This document shows positions 8,735 to 17,002 of a stretch of DNA of 44,567 nucleotides, piece after piece. Below the pieces are notes generated by a model. The model worked only from the letters and a program-made list of their open reading frames with translations, made no database searches and was not told the origin of the DNA. Location of the stretch: positions 1 through 44,567 of the forward strand of contig JAUSAX010000005.1 of NCBI GenBank assembly GCA_030652315.1, given 5' to 3'. Position 1 is the stretch's first letter; each line of letters starts with the position of its first letter. This DNA is from Afipia sp. Lineage in GTDB: Bacteria > Pseudomonadota > Alphaproteobacteria > Rhizobiales > Xanthobacteraceae. A program made the translations under genes and the position numbers.

Positions 8735-9907
8735 TCACGCTGCCTTGGCGAGCGAAGCCTTGGTCTCGGCGAACGCCCAGTCGATCCATTGCGTCAGGAT
8801 CTCGACGTCCTTGGCCTCGACCGTCGCGCCGCACCAGATGCGAAGGCCTGCGGGGGCATCGCGGTAGTGCGCGAAGTCGTAACCCGCGCCTTCCTTCTCC
8901 ACCGCGGCAACCAGCTTCTTAGCGAAGTCAGCCTGTGCATCGGCGGACAGCGACGTAATCGCCGGATCGACCACCTTCATGCACACCGAGGTGTTGGAGC
9001 GGATCGCCGGATCGGCGGCGAGAAAATCCACCCACGGCGTCTTCGCCTTCCAGTCCGCGAGCACCTTGGTGTTCGCGTCGGCACGCGCCATCAGCCCCTT
9101 GAGGCCGCCGACGGATTTCGCCCAGTTCAGCGCATCGAGATAGTCCTCGACGCAGAGCATCGACGGCGTGTTGATGGTTTCGCCTTCGAAGATGCCGGCG
9201 TTGAGCTTGCCGCCCTTGGTCATGCGGAATATCTTCGGCAGCGGCCAAGGCGGCGTGTAGCTCTCGAGCCGAGCGACAGCGCGCGGCGACAGGATCAGCA
9301 TGCCGTGCGCGGCTTCGCCGCCCAGCGCCTTCTGCCAGGAGAAGGTGACGACATCGAGCTTCGGCCAGTCGAGCGGCTGCGCGAACGCGGCGGAGGTGGC
9401 GTCGCAGATGGTCAGGCCTTCGCGGTCGTCACGGATCCAGTCGGCGTTCGGAACCCGCACGCCGGAGGTGGTGCCGTTCCAGGTGAAGATGATGTCCGAG
9501 TTCCTGTCGGCCTTCGACAGATCGGGAATCTCGCCATAGCCCGCGTGGAGCTTGACGACATCCTTGAGCTTCAATTCCTTGACGACGTCGCTGACCCAGC
9601 CTTCGCCGAAGGATTCCCAGGCGATGGTGGTGACGGGGCGCGGCCCGAGCAGCGACCACAGCGCCATCTCGACGGCACCGGTGTCGGACGCCGGCACGAT
9701 GCCGATCTTGTAGTCGGCAGGAACTTCAAGCACTTCGCGCGTCAGATCGATCGCGAGCTTGAGCTTGGCCTTGCCGACCTTCGCGCGATGCGAGCGACCG
9801 AGGGCTGCGTCCTTGAGATTTTGGGGGTTCCAGCCGGGGCGCTTGGCGCAGGGGCCGGACGAAAAATGCGGCACGTTGGGCCGCGAGGCGGGCTTCGCTA
9901 CAGTCAT
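8735..9907 (-). CDS. serC: Phosphoserine aminotransferase
   Basis: A PLP enzyme that converts 3-phosphohydroxypyruvate to phosphoserine with glutamate, the second step of serine synthesis; it may also act in pyridoxal phosphate synthesis. The 390-residue protein belongs to the alphaproteobacterial/archaeal-like SerC branch, with the N-terminus [18 protein letters not shown]. The PLP lysine is K193 in [10 protein letters not shown]. It heads the serC-ABM-serA operon behind a clear promoter and a structured leader. Only serB is missing from the pathway here, as is usual. Confidence 0.97.
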   Translation of the reverse strand: MTVAKPASRPNVPHFSSGPCAKRPGWNPQNLKDAALGRSHRAKVGKAKLKLAIDLTREVLEVPADYKIGIVPASDTGAVEMALWSLLGPRPVTTIAWESFGEGWVSDVVKELKLKDVVKLHAGYGEIPDLSKADRNSDIIFTWNGTTSGVRVPNADWIRDDREGLTICDATSAAFAQPLDWPKLDVVTFSWQKALGGEAAHGMLILSPRAVARLESYTPPWPLPKIFRMTKGGKLNAGIFEGETINTPSMLCVEDYLDALNWAKSVGGLKGLMARADANTKVLADWKAKTPWVDFLAADPAIRSNTSVCMKVVDPAITSLSADAQADFAKKLVAAVEKEGAGYDFAHYRDAPAGLRIWCGATVEAKDVEILTQWIDWAFAETKASLAKAA

Positions 9908-9957
9908 AGTCTATCCTTCCAGATAGCTGCCTCCCGGTGGGGGGAGGTTTCCCGCCG
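9905..9957 (-). ncRNA. serC leader RNA (candidate serC motif)
   Basis: Between the promoter and the serC start codon the transcript can form two hairpins. P1 is CCTCCC/GGGAGG (9942-9947 with 9930-9935) with the loop CCCACC, which could pair with the upstream GGCGGG as a near-complete pseudoknot. P2 is CTATC/GATAG (9922-9926 with 9911-9915), and its loop and 3' side contain the ribosome site GGAAGGA. This position and shape match the serC motif described computationally upstream of serC in Alphaproteobacteria. Burial of the ribosome site suggests translational control. The ligand, if any, is not known to me. Confidence 0.6.
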
Positions 9958-9960
9958 CCG

Positions 9961-9989
9961 TGAATATGGGAGGTTCTGGACTTCGTCAA
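9961..9989 (-). promoter_or_regulatory. Sigma-70-type promoter of the serC operon
   Basis: On the minus strand TTGACG (9989-9984) is followed after exactly 17 nt by TATTCA (9966-9961). Transcription would start near 9955, at the first bases of the leader hairpins. Confidence 0.65.
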
Positions 9990-10052
9990 GAAACTTCCCG
10001 TGCGGACGATCACAAAGCTGGCATGCGGGAGGTGTGCGCAATCATCAATCGG

Positions 10053-10167
10053 GTCGTCCCGGCGCAGGCCGGGACCCATAACCACCAGCCCCTCCGATGA
10101 AATGAGGAGTTTTCAGTTATCTACCTCGATGACAGGGAGTATGGGTCCCGGCCTGCGCCGGGACGAC
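10053..10167. repeat. Family A paired hairpin repeat (pair 3)
   Basis: Arms 10053-10078 and 10142-10167 are perfect inverted copies (stem GTCCCGGC/GCCGGGAC, loop GCAG) with a 63-bp spacer. The inner right end reads CAGGGAGTA, as in pairs 4 and 5 (nearly). It lies between serC's promoter and the GST gene. Confidence 0.9.
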
Positions 10168-10208
10168 GCGGAGTTAAAGACCACATATCTTCGGGCCGTG
10201 AGCAAGCC

Positions 10209-10787
10209 TCAGAGCCCCAGCACCTTCTCCGAGTCCGCAATCCAGCGCCGCACCGAGGCGTAGCCGTCGAGGTGAAAGCCGCCTTCATGGGCGACGCGGG
10301 TATAGGCCAGCAGCGCCACGTCCGCGAGCGACAGCGCATCCCCGACCAGAAACCGCGTGTCGTGAAGCTGATGCTCCATCCGCGCCAGCGCGAAGTAACC
10401 ACGCTTGACCTTCTCGGGATCAAGCTCGCCCTGCGACTTGCCGAGATAGAACATCTGGAAACGGCAGACCGCGAGATAAGGCTCGTGGCTGTACTGCTCC
10501 CAGAACAGCCACTCATCCATCTTTGCGCTGAGAAATGCCTCGGCGGGGATCAGGTCGGTGCCGCGCGCCAGATAGCGGATGATGGCATTGGACTGCGCCA
10601 GCGTGCGTCCATCATCGAGTTCGAGCACAGGCACCTGCCCCGCTCCGTTGAGCTTGAGAAATTCCGCCGTGCGGCTTTCGTTCTTCAGGGTATCGATCTC
10701 GACCCAGGTGTAGCGGCGCGAAAGCCTGTCGCACACCCATTTCACCTTCTGGCAATTGCCGGATTTCAGGTCGCCATAGATTTTCAT
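10209..10787 (-). CDS. Glutathione S-transferase family protein
   Basis: A 192-residue cytosolic protein with the thioredoxin-like N-terminal GST domain (residues 1-77: NGAGQVPVLELDDGRTLAQSNAI, where the usual Glu-Ser glutathione contact is Gln-Ser) and an all-helical C-terminal domain containing the N-capping box LSLADVALLAYT. The catalytic Ser/Cys region is SGNCQKV. Substrate unknown. It is clearly paralogous to the GST at 30435: both share ESRTxEFL, GQVPxLE and SNAI in register. It stands alone, 42 bp from repeat pair 3. Confidence 0.9.
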   Translation of the reverse strand: MKIYGDLKSGNCQKVKWVCDRLSRRYTWVEIDTLKNESRTAEFLKLNGAGQVPVLELDDGRTLAQSNAIIRYLARGTDLIPAEAFLSAKMDEWLFWEQYSHEPYLAVCRFQMFYLGKSQGELDPEKVKRGYFALARMEHQLHDTRFLVGDALSLADVALLAYTRVAHEGGFHLDGYASVRRWIADSEKVLGL

Positions 10788-10912
10788 GACCGCACCTTCC
10801 CGATGGCCGCCGCTTTCTTAAGGCGAGCAGCACAACAGGCGATGCGGCCGCTGTCAACGACAGCAGCCGCAGGAAACAATTGTGCAAGAAACTATCGCGG
10901 ATAGCGGATCAA

Positions 10913-11725
10913 TCAGAACCGGTAGCCGAGACCGCCGCGCACCGTGTTGATGCTGGTATCGATGGGGCCGGTGAACTTGAGATACTCCCACTCGCCGCGA
11001 ACGAAGAGGCCCCCAACCAGCATGATGTCGACGCCGACGCCCGCCGCGTACCCGTAGATAAATCGATTGTTCTGCGACTCGGTTGCGCTGACCGAGAATG
11101 GAACGGTCTGGTTCGGCGGATTATTGTTCACCTGCGTTCCCGAGACCGTCGCCGACTTCATGACGTTGGCCTGCCCCAGCGATACGCCGCCGAACACGTA
11201 CGGCAGGAAACTCCCCCAAGCATATCCGGCGCGAGCACGCACCGAGCCCATGTCCGTGATCTTGAACTGCGCCGCGGCCGTGTAATCCACATAATCGGTG
11301 AAATTGTTCGAGTCCGTGAAAAACCGCGACATCGTTCCTGATGTGTTGCCACCGAAGCTGCCGTGCATGTAGTTGGCCTCGATGCCGAGCACGACGTCAT
11401 CCCATTGGGAGTTGTAGCCAACGAAGCCGCCAAAGCCGTTGCCCTTTTGCGAGACCTTGCCGAGCACCGGCCATTTCGATGCATGGCCATCGCCTTCGAT
11501 TGTGGTGCCGTTCAAAAGGCTCGCCACCATGGCGCTTGTCGCGTTGGAAAAATTCATATCGGATGAGCCGGTGCCGGCCTGCCCGCCGATGTAGACGCCC
11601 TGCCATCGCGGGATCACTCCATCGCGAACGCTTCCGCGCAGGATCGGCAGGTCTTCGGGATAATCCGCCGCCTGTGCGCCCTGCACGGCTCCGGCCATCA
11701 TCATCGCCAACACAATCCGACGCAT
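10913..11725 (-). CDS. Outer-membrane beta-barrel protein (Omp31/porin-like)
   Basis: A 270-residue protein with signal peptide MRRIVLAMMMAGAVQGAQA. The mature part has alternating strands typical of an eight-stranded barrel (YIGGQAGTG, GFGGFVGYNSQW, VVLGIEANYMHG and others). It ends GGLGYRF, with the terminal Phe that the BAM assembly complex recognises. The family is that of rhizobial Omp25/Omp31-like surface proteins. The ATG at 11725 is preferred over the adjacent GTG at 11728, because GGAG is then seven bases away. Three TTAA motifs lie in the 56 bp upstream (11748, 11772, 11778). The second barrel gene upstream ends before a terminator, so the two are separate units. Confidence 0.88.
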   Translation of the reverse strand: MRRIVLAMMMAGAVQGAQAADYPEDLPILRGSVRDGVIPRWQGVYIGGQAGTGSSDMNFSNATSAMVASLLNGTTIEGDGHASKWPVLGKVSQKGNGFGGFVGYNSQWDDVVLGIEANYMHGSFGGNTSGTMSRFFTDSNNFTDYVDYTAAAQFKITDMGSVRARAGYAWGSFLPYVFGGVSLGQANVMKSATVSGTQVNNNPPNQTVPFSVSATESQNNRFIYGYAAGVGVDIMLVGGLFVRGEWEYLKFTGPIDTSINTVRGGLGYRF

Positions 11726-11747
11726 CACGAAACTCCGTCATAAACGC

Positions 11748-11781
11748 TTAACTACGTTCGATGATGCCGCGTTAACCTTAA
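11748..11781. promoter_or_regulatory. TTAA-rich promoter region of the barrel gene at 10913-11725
   Basis: TTAA occurs at 11748-11751, 11772-11775 (within GTTAACC) and 11778-11781. TTAA half-sites are the core of CtrA-binding sequences in Alphaproteobacteria. None of these has the exact 7-bp spacing, so this is weaker than the cluster at 12773. Confidence 0.3.
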
Positions 11782-11810
11782 TCATTCGTTCTCGCAGCGC
11801 GTGTCGCGCA

Positions 11811-11842
11811 AAAGAAAACGGCGCGGAAAAATCCGCGCCGTT
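11811..11842 (-). terminator. Rho-independent terminator of the barrel gene at 11874
   Basis: An 11-bp perfect stem, AACGGCGCGGA (11818-11828) with TCCGCGCCGTT (11832-11842), is followed on the minus strand by TTTCTTTT. It lies 32 bp after the stop codon of the gene at 11874. Confidence 0.8.
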
Positions 11843-11873
11843 GAAATTTGTCGGGAGGGAAGAAGAAGTCCGA

Positions 11874-12692
11874 TCAGCCCTTGCGCATGAGCGGCAGCAT
11901 CGGCGGAGCGTAAGCCGGCACCGGATCGATCGCCCAGCGCATGCCAAACTTGAGATCGTGGGACGTGATGCCCTTGAAGTGCATCGGGTTGTTCACGGCG
12001 TTGATGCCGTTCCAAGTATACATGTCGCCGGTGATGCCATCGCCGAGGTCGGCGTAGCGATAGGCAAGTTCCATGGTCAGGCTCGGATTGACCTTGTAAG
12101 CGAGACCGGCGTGCACGGCCCATGCGAAATTCCACTTCGAGGCAGTGTCGCCGAAGGCAAGGCTCGCAGCCGGTTGGCCGGTGTCAGTGAAGCCCGAGAT
12201 CGTGTTGCGCGAACCACCGACGCCCGCGCCGATGAACGGCGTGATGCACCACCAGGTGCCGAGATCGAAGTAGGCGTTGGCGAGAACAAGCCATTCGGAC
12301 TTGCTGCCGGTGTAGGTGTTGGTGCTTGTCGGCACGCCATTGAACGACACGATGTCGGTGCCGTGGAAATTCGACTTGCCGCGATACTCACCGGTCACGT
12401 CCGCGCGGAACCAGTTGTTGAAGCGATAACCGGCGCCGAGACCAAAGATACCTGCGCTGTCAAAGCCGAGGCCGGTGTTCTGCACGGTCGTTCCGGGCGT
12501 GTAGTAGAGCGCGTTGTCGAGGCGCTTGACCTGCTGATTGCTGAATCCGATATCGCCGCGCAGATACCAGCCGCCGAAGTCCTCGACCGGAGGCGGGACA
12601 TACATGGGCGGCATGGGCAGGTCGGCAGCGAGGGCCGCCGTCGACATCAAAGACGCCGCTCCTGCGGCGAGCAAATTCTTCAGAGTACGCAT
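11874..12692 (-). CDS. Outer-membrane beta-barrel protein
   Basis: A 272-residue surface barrel protein of the rhizobial outer-membrane protein family. Signal peptide to about residue 23 (ending AALAADLP), then a Pro-rich stretch and GGWYLRGDIGFSNQQ, the usual first strand of these proteins. Strand pairs such as FGLGAGYRFNNWFRADVTGEY follow. Unlike its neighbour it does not end in Phe: a short tail (PVPAYAPPMLPLMRKG) follows the last strand GMRW, which is unusual for a BAM substrate. The ATG at 12692 has AAGGA ten bases upstream; the frame is open further but codes no signal peptide. Upstream lies a TTAA cluster resembling CtrA sites. Confidence 0.88.
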   Translation of the reverse strand: MRTLKNLLAAGAASLMSTAALAADLPMPPMYVPPPVEDFGGWYLRGDIGFSNQQVKRLDNALYYTPGTTVQNTGLGFDSAGIFGLGAGYRFNNWFRADVTGEYRGKSNFHGTDIVSFNGVPTSTNTYTGSKSEWLVLANAYFDLGTWWCITPFIGAGVGGSRNTISGFTDTGQPAASLAFGDTASKWNFAWAVHAGLAYKVNPSLTMELAYRYADLGDGITGDMYTWNGINAVNNPMHFKGITSHDLKFGMRWAIDPVPAYAPPMLPLMRKG

Positions 12693-12772
12693 TGGGTCCG
12701 GTCCTTTCGTCCGGTGAGGCAAACAAAAAGCCTCACTCACAAAACTCATGGCCGGACGATGCCAGCAAATGC

Positions 12773-12823
12773 TTAAGCGGCACTTAACCCTAATTCTTAA
12801 CCGCGATTTTTAATCTGGCTTAA
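12773..12823 (-). promoter_or_regulatory. Cluster of CtrA-type TTAA sites upstream of an outer-membrane protein gene
   Basis: Five TTAA motifs fall in 51 bp: 12773-12776 and 12784-12787 with exactly 7 bp between them (the full TTAA-N7-TTAA form), then 12797, 12810 and 12820. They lie 81-131 bp before the start codon at 12692. CtrA is the cell-cycle response regulator of Alphaproteobacteria. Binding here is inferred from the motif only. Confidence 0.5.
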
Positions 12824-13000
12824 GCGAGACGGTAAATGTTTACACAACGCGCGCGGCATCGCGCGCCGCAAGTCCTAACGATGTGTTGATGAATTGGTCA
12901 GGAATTCTGACGCAACGTCTTCGGCGGATTCGCGTCGACTTGCGTTTTGTAATTGCCAGGGGAGTGGTGCCCGCACGACCGAACATGCGTCTTGCACATT

Positions 13001-13088
13001 GTCATGGCCGGGCTTGTCCCGGCCATCCCGATCACGGAAAGCACAGTGCCTTGATCGTCGGGATCACCGGGACGAGCCCGGTGATGAC
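13001..13088. repeat. Family B paired hairpin repeat (pair 1)
   Basis: Arms 13001-13030 and 13059-13088 face each other. Each is a hairpin: GGCCGGG/CCCGGCC around CTTGT in the left arm, and CACCGGG/CCCGGTG around CTCGT in the right (arm orientation). The outer end is GTCAT in both. The stems differ by compensated base pairs. Confidence 0.85.
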
Positions 13089-13130
13089 ATTGTGCATACG
13101 TCAGAGCTTGTGGTGTTTGATCTAGCGTTC

Positions 13131-13217
13131 GTCATGGCCGGGCTCGTCCCGGCCATCCACGTCTTGCTTGTTACGAGCCGTAAAGACGTGGATGCCCGGG
13201 ACGAGCCCGGGCATGAC
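13131..13217. repeat. Family B paired hairpin repeat (pair 2)
   Basis: Arms 13131-13165 and 13183-13217, with matching inner flanks CACGTCTT and AAGACGTG. Stems GGCCGGG/CCCGGCC and GCCCGGG/CCCGGGC again differ by compensated pairs. It lies 43 bp from pair 1, making a tandem of two elements. Confidence 0.85.
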
Positions 13218-13247
13218 GTCGAGGGATTGCGCTTCTTAAAGCGAGTG

Positions 13248-14492
13248 TCAGAGCTTGTGGCGCTTCATCTGCGGCAGGAACACAGCGAGCAAGCCAATCG
13301 CCGGCAGGAATGCGCAGACCTGATAGACGAAGTTGATGTCCTTCCAGTCCGCGACCTGACCGAGCACTGCGGCGCCGATGCCGCCGAACCCGAACGCCAT
13401 GCCGTAGAACAGTCCGGAGATCATGCCGAGACGATGCGGCATCAGTTCCTGCGCATAGACAATAATCGCGGGCGTCGCTGACGAAATGATGAAGCCGATG
13501 ATGATACTCAGCACCGCATTCCAGTAGAGGTCGACGTAAGGCAACGCGAGCGTGAACGGCAGCGCGCCGATGATCGAAAACCAGATCACGTACTTGCGGC
13601 CGAAGCGATCGCCCAGTGGGCCGCCGAAGAATACGCCGACCGCGCTCGCGCCCAGAAACAGGAACAGATAGATCTGCGACGCCTGTGTGCTGACGCCAAA
13701 CTTCTGCATCAGGAAGAAGGTGTAGTAGCTGCCGATGCTTGCGGTGTAGAACGTCTTCGAGAACAGCAGCACCATCAGCACGGTGAGCGCGACCATGGTG
13801 CGCGTCGACGACGGCCCATCTTCCGGCAGGGACGTATGAGCGCTCTTGCGCTGCGCGATGCGCGGCTCGTACCAGCGCCCGATCTGCCACAGCACAACGA
13901 TGGCGAGCGCCGCGACCAGCGAGAACCAGGCGATGCTGCCCTGCCCGAACGGCACGATGATCAGTGCTGCGAGCACTGGACCGATCGCCGTCCCGAGATT
14001 GCCGCCGACCTGAAACACCGATTGCGCCATGCCGACGCGGCCGCCCGATGCCATGCGTGCGATGCGTGAAGATTCCGGATGGAAGACCGCCGAGCCGGTG
14101 CCGACAAGGCCGGCGGCCAGCAGGATCACCCAGTAATGATGCGCGACGCTGAGCAGGATCAATCCCGCGAAGGTAAAGCCCATGCCGAGCGCGAGCGAGA
14201 ACGGCTTCGGATACTTGTCGGTGTAGGCGCCGATCACCGGCTGCAGCAGCGACGAGGTGAACATGAAGGCCAGCGTGATCATGCCGATCTGGCCGAAGTC
14301 GAGCGCGTAATTGTCCTTCAGGATCGGATAGACCGACGGGATCAGCGATTGCATCAGGTCGTTGAGAAGATGCGAGAAGCTGATGGCGCCGATGACGGCG
14401 AACGCGGGCGCGGCCGGAGCCGGTGTCGCCGGTGCATCCACGACGATAGGCGCAACGAGGGTGTCTTCGGACAGGATAACGGGCTTGTTCAC
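13248..14492 (-). CDS. fsr: Fosmidomycin-resistance-type MFS exporter
   Basis: A 414-residue inner-membrane exporter with twelve predicted membrane segments. It matches my memory of E. coli Fsr almost throughout: ISFSHLLNDLMQSL, QIGMITLAFMFTSSLLQPV, LVGTGSAVFHPESSRIARMA, FYTASIGSYYTFFLMQKFG and VYAQELMPHR all have close counterparts. Fsr exports fosmidomycin; the natural substrate is not known. The start chosen is the GTG at 14492 with GGGAAG eight bases before; the frame is open for 40 further codons upstream but they do not resemble the family. It lies downstream of repeat pair 4 and is probably monocistronic. Confidence 0.9.
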   Translation of the reverse strand: MNKPVILSEDTLVAPIVVDAPATPAPAAPAFAVIGAISFSHLLNDLMQSLIPSVYPILKDNYALDFGQIGMITLAFMFTSSLLQPVIGAYTDKYPKPFSLALGMGFTFAGLILLSVAHHYWVILLAAGLVGTGSAVFHPESSRIARMASGGRVGMAQSVFQVGGNLGTAIGPVLAALIIVPFGQGSIAWFSLVAALAIVVLWQIGRWYEPRIAQRKSAHTSLPEDGPSSTRTMVALTVLMVLLFSKTFYTASIGSYYTFFLMQKFGVSTQASQIYLFLFLGASAVGVFFGGPLGDRFGRKYVIWFSIIGALPFTLALPYVDLYWNAVLSIIIGFIISSATPAIIVYAQELMPHRLGMISGLFYGMAFGFGGIGAAVLGQVADWKDINFVYQVCAFLPAIGLLAVFLPQMKRHKL

Positions 14493-14622
14493 GGCAGCTT
14501 CCCGGCAATTTTCCAGATCGAATGAACCACGAAATACAAATTCAGCGGCGATCCCACCAGTCGCGATTGACCATGGCTGATGTGCCGGATTGGCGAGACT
14601 GCGGCAATTCAAAGGTTATTGG

Positions 14623-14775
14623 GGCGTCCCGGCCAACGGGTCCGGCTTCGCCGGCCCAATGACAGGCTCCGGCCGGGACCCATAACCACATCGCTCTCAA
14701 TTGAGCAGCGTGGCTGGACGTCTTTTCACAACAAAGCCGACAGGGAGTATGGGTCCCGGCCTTCGCCGGGACGAC
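14623..14775. repeat. Family A paired hairpin repeat (pair 4) with an interrupted left arm
   Basis: The right arm, 14750-14775, is intact (loop GAAG). The left arm is split: its outer half (GCGTCCCGGCC, about 14624-14634) and inner half (GGCCGGGACCCA, 14671-14682) are separated by about 36 bp where four loop bases would be expected. The extra DNA can itself fold (GGGTCCGGC/GCCGGCCC). The spacer shares CTCAATTGAGCAG with pair 2 and GACAGGGAGTA with pair 3. Confidence 0.8.
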
Positions 14776-14784
14776 ACAGAGATT

Positions 14785-16134
14785 TTACGCCGCCGCGGAC
14801 GCCGTTCCCAAAGCCGAGACAATCATATCGACGGCTTCCTCGACGAGGTCGCGGTTATCGCCCTCGCCCATCACGCGAATGACCGGCTCGGTCCCGCTTG
14901 GGCGGATCAGCAGGCGGCCGCTGCCGTTCAGGCGCTTCTCGGCATCGACGATCGCCGACTTCACACCTGGATTGTCGAGCGGCTTGCCGGTGCGGTAGCG
15001 CACGTTCTTGAGAATCTGCGGCATCGGCTCGAAGCGGTGGCAGACTTCCGAGACCGGACGGCCGAGGCGCTGCACCACGGCCAGAACCTGCAACGCTGCG
15101 ACGAAGCCGTCGCCGGTGGTCGCGAAGTCGGACATGATGATGTGACCCGACGGCTCGCCGCCGAGGTTGTAGCCGCCCTTCTGCATCTGTTCGAGCACGT
15201 AGCGGTCGCCGACCGGCGTGCGCAGCAGTTCGATGCCCTGCTCTTTCAGGTAGCGTTCCAGACCGAGATTGGACATCACCGTGGCGACGATGCCGGGCTT
15301 GGCCAGCCGTCCGTCGTCCTTCCAGCTCTGCGCGATCACCGCGAGAAGCTGATCGCCATCGACCACATGGCCGCGCTCGTCGACGATGATGACGCGATCG
15401 GCGTCGCCATCGAGCGCGATGCCGATGTCGGCGCGCATCTCACGCACCTTGCGCGACAGCGCTTCCGGCGAGGTGGAGCCGCATTCCTTGTTGATGTTGA
15501 AGCCGTCGGGGTCGACGCCGATGGAGATGACGTCGGCGCCGAGCTCCCACAGCGCTTCCGGCACCACCTTGTAGGCAGCACCATTGGCGCAATCGACCAC
15601 GACGCGAAGGCCGTCGAGGCTGAGATCGCGCGGCAGGGTGCGCTTGGCGAATTCGATATAGCGATCATGCACGCCGTCGATGCGGCGGGCGCGGCCAAGA
15701 CTGGCGCTCTGGGCGAGACGCTTGTCGAGATTCTCGTCCATCAACTGTTCGATCTGCATTTCGACATCATCGGACAGCTTGAATCCGGCGGGGCCGAACA
15801 GCTTGATGCCGTTGTCGTCGAACAGATTATGAGACGCTGAAATCATCACGCCGAGATCGGCGCGCATCGACTTGGTCAGCATGGCGACCGCCGGCGTCGG
15901 CATCGGGCCGAGCAGGAGCACATCCATGCCCACCGAGGTGAAGCCCGCCACCATGGCGTTTTCGATCATGTAACCGGACAGGCGGGTGTCCTTGCCAATC
16001 ACCACGCGATGACGATGGTCGCCGCGCTGAAACACCAGCCCGGCAGCCTGCCCGACCTTGAGCGCCAGTTCAGGCGTGATCAGGCCATTGGCGCGGCCAC
16101 GAATGCCGTCGGTCCCGAAATATTTGCGCACCAT
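14785..16134 (-). CDS. glmM: Phosphoglucosamine mutase
   Basis: Interconverts glucosamine-6-phosphate and glucosamine-1-phosphate for UDP-GlcNAc, hence for peptidoglycan and lipopolysaccharide. The 449-residue protein starts [16 protein letters not shown], the family's usual N-terminus. The phosphorylated serine is Ser101 in ISASHN. The metal-binding loop DGDADR and the sugar-binding GEPSGHII follow. The phosphate-binding C-terminal [12 protein letters not shown] is intact. In many relatives glmM follows ftsH and folP; here its upstream neighbours are small unrelated genes. Confidence 0.98.
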   Translation of the reverse strand: MVRKYFGTDGIRGRANGLITPELALKVGQAAGLVFQRGDHRHRVVIGKDTRLSGYMIENAMVAGFTSVGMDVLLLGPMPTPAVAMLTKSMRADLGVMISASHNLFDDNGIKLFGPAGFKLSDDVEMQIEQLMDENLDKRLAQSASLGRARRIDGVHDRYIEFAKRTLPRDLSLDGLRVVVDCANGAAYKVVPEALWELGADVISIGVDPDGFNINKECGSTSPEALSRKVREMRADIGIALDGDADRVIIVDERGHVVDGDQLLAVIAQSWKDDGRLAKPGIVATVMSNLGLERYLKEQGIELLRTPVGDRYVLEQMQKGGYNLGGEPSGHIIMSDFATTGDGFVAALQVLAVVQRLGRPVSEVCHRFEPMPQILKNVRYRTGKPLDNPGVKSAIVDAEKRLNGSGRLLIRPSGTEPVIRVMGEGDNRDLVEEAVDMIVSALGTASAAA

Positions 16135-16274
16135 GAATTCCCCTGCTCCGCCGCGTCTCCGGCCAGGTCCCCGAAAAGCACCTGTTTGGCTCTGGCGAAC
16201 GCCCCATTCTAGCGGAGAGCGAGTTATAATGCCTCTGCGGGCGGTAATCCTTCAAATAATATGATGAATCATTA

Positions 16275-16297
16275 CCGCCGCCCGAAGCGGGCGGCGG
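16275..16297. other. Strong G/C hairpin downstream of the small acidic protein genes
   Basis: CCGCCGCCCG and CGGGCGGCGG form a ten-pair stem around AAG. It is flanked by GCGGTAAT (about 16240-16247) and ATTACCGC (16270-16277), a second, weaker inverted repeat. There is no T-run directly after it on either strand. It may still end the minus-strand transcript from 16827-16368, or protect the 3' end. Confidence 0.45.
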
Positions 16298-16313
16298 CTT
16301 CTATCTACTTGAC

Positions 16314-16330
16314 CTATAAAGACTTTATAG
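16314..16330. promoter_or_regulatory. 17-bp perfect AT-rich palindrome
   Basis: CTATAAAG and CTTTATAG surround a single A. It sits in the 233-bp gap between glmM and the small acidic protein genes, 38 bp past the stop codon of the gene at 16368. In this GC-rich setting it stands out. It could be an operator or a cruciform; no gene obviously uses it. Confidence 0.35.
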
Positions 16331-16367
16331 CAAGCCCTGCCTTGGCGAGGCTCCCGGGGAGACCATT

Positions 16368-16827
<460 letters not shown>

Positions 16828-16923
16828 GAGCCTCTCCACGGCGCAGCGGCTATTTGCGTGCGCCTCAACCATGATAGATGATCGTCCGAGGGCGTTTTCG
16901 CAAGAAAATGCCCCATTTTAAAT

Positions 16924-16972
16924 GCGCGTATTCTGGTCGCAAAACCGGTGCCCACTTTTGCGGAATACGCGC
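16924..16972. repeat. Family G interrupted palindrome (copy 1)
   Basis: GCGCGTATTC and GAATACGCGC are the ends; the core, read on the minus strand, contains TTCCGCAAAAGTGGGCACCG. The same core with changed ends occurs at 24138-24180 and 25027-25069. It lies just upstream of lldD. Confidence 0.7.
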
Positions 16973-17002
16973 CAAGAAATTCAATGACGTGAGGATGCGT
17001 CC

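Larger units (their letters stand above)
12693..13247. other. Intergenic region with CtrA-like sites and two family B repeat pairs
   Basis: This 555-bp stretch holds the promoter region of the barrel gene (TTAA cluster 12773-12823), about 180 bp in which I see nothing, and then two family B hairpin pairs (13001-13088 and 13131-13217) reaching close to the end of the fsr-like gene. No credible gene. Confidence 0.7.

Noticed and set aside
13001..13217. Possible CRISPR-like array, because of repeated units with similar spacing
   Set aside because: The units are inverted hairpin pairs of unequal sequence, not direct repeats with unique spacers, and no cas gene is present.
13171..14508. Long minus-strand frame of about 445 codons overlapping the fsr-like gene
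   Set aside because: It is an out-of-frame shadow of the exporter gene and encodes an Arg-rich sequence with no family resemblance. Similar shadows over lldD, serA, aatA and the alkyl sulfatase were dismissed on the same grounds.
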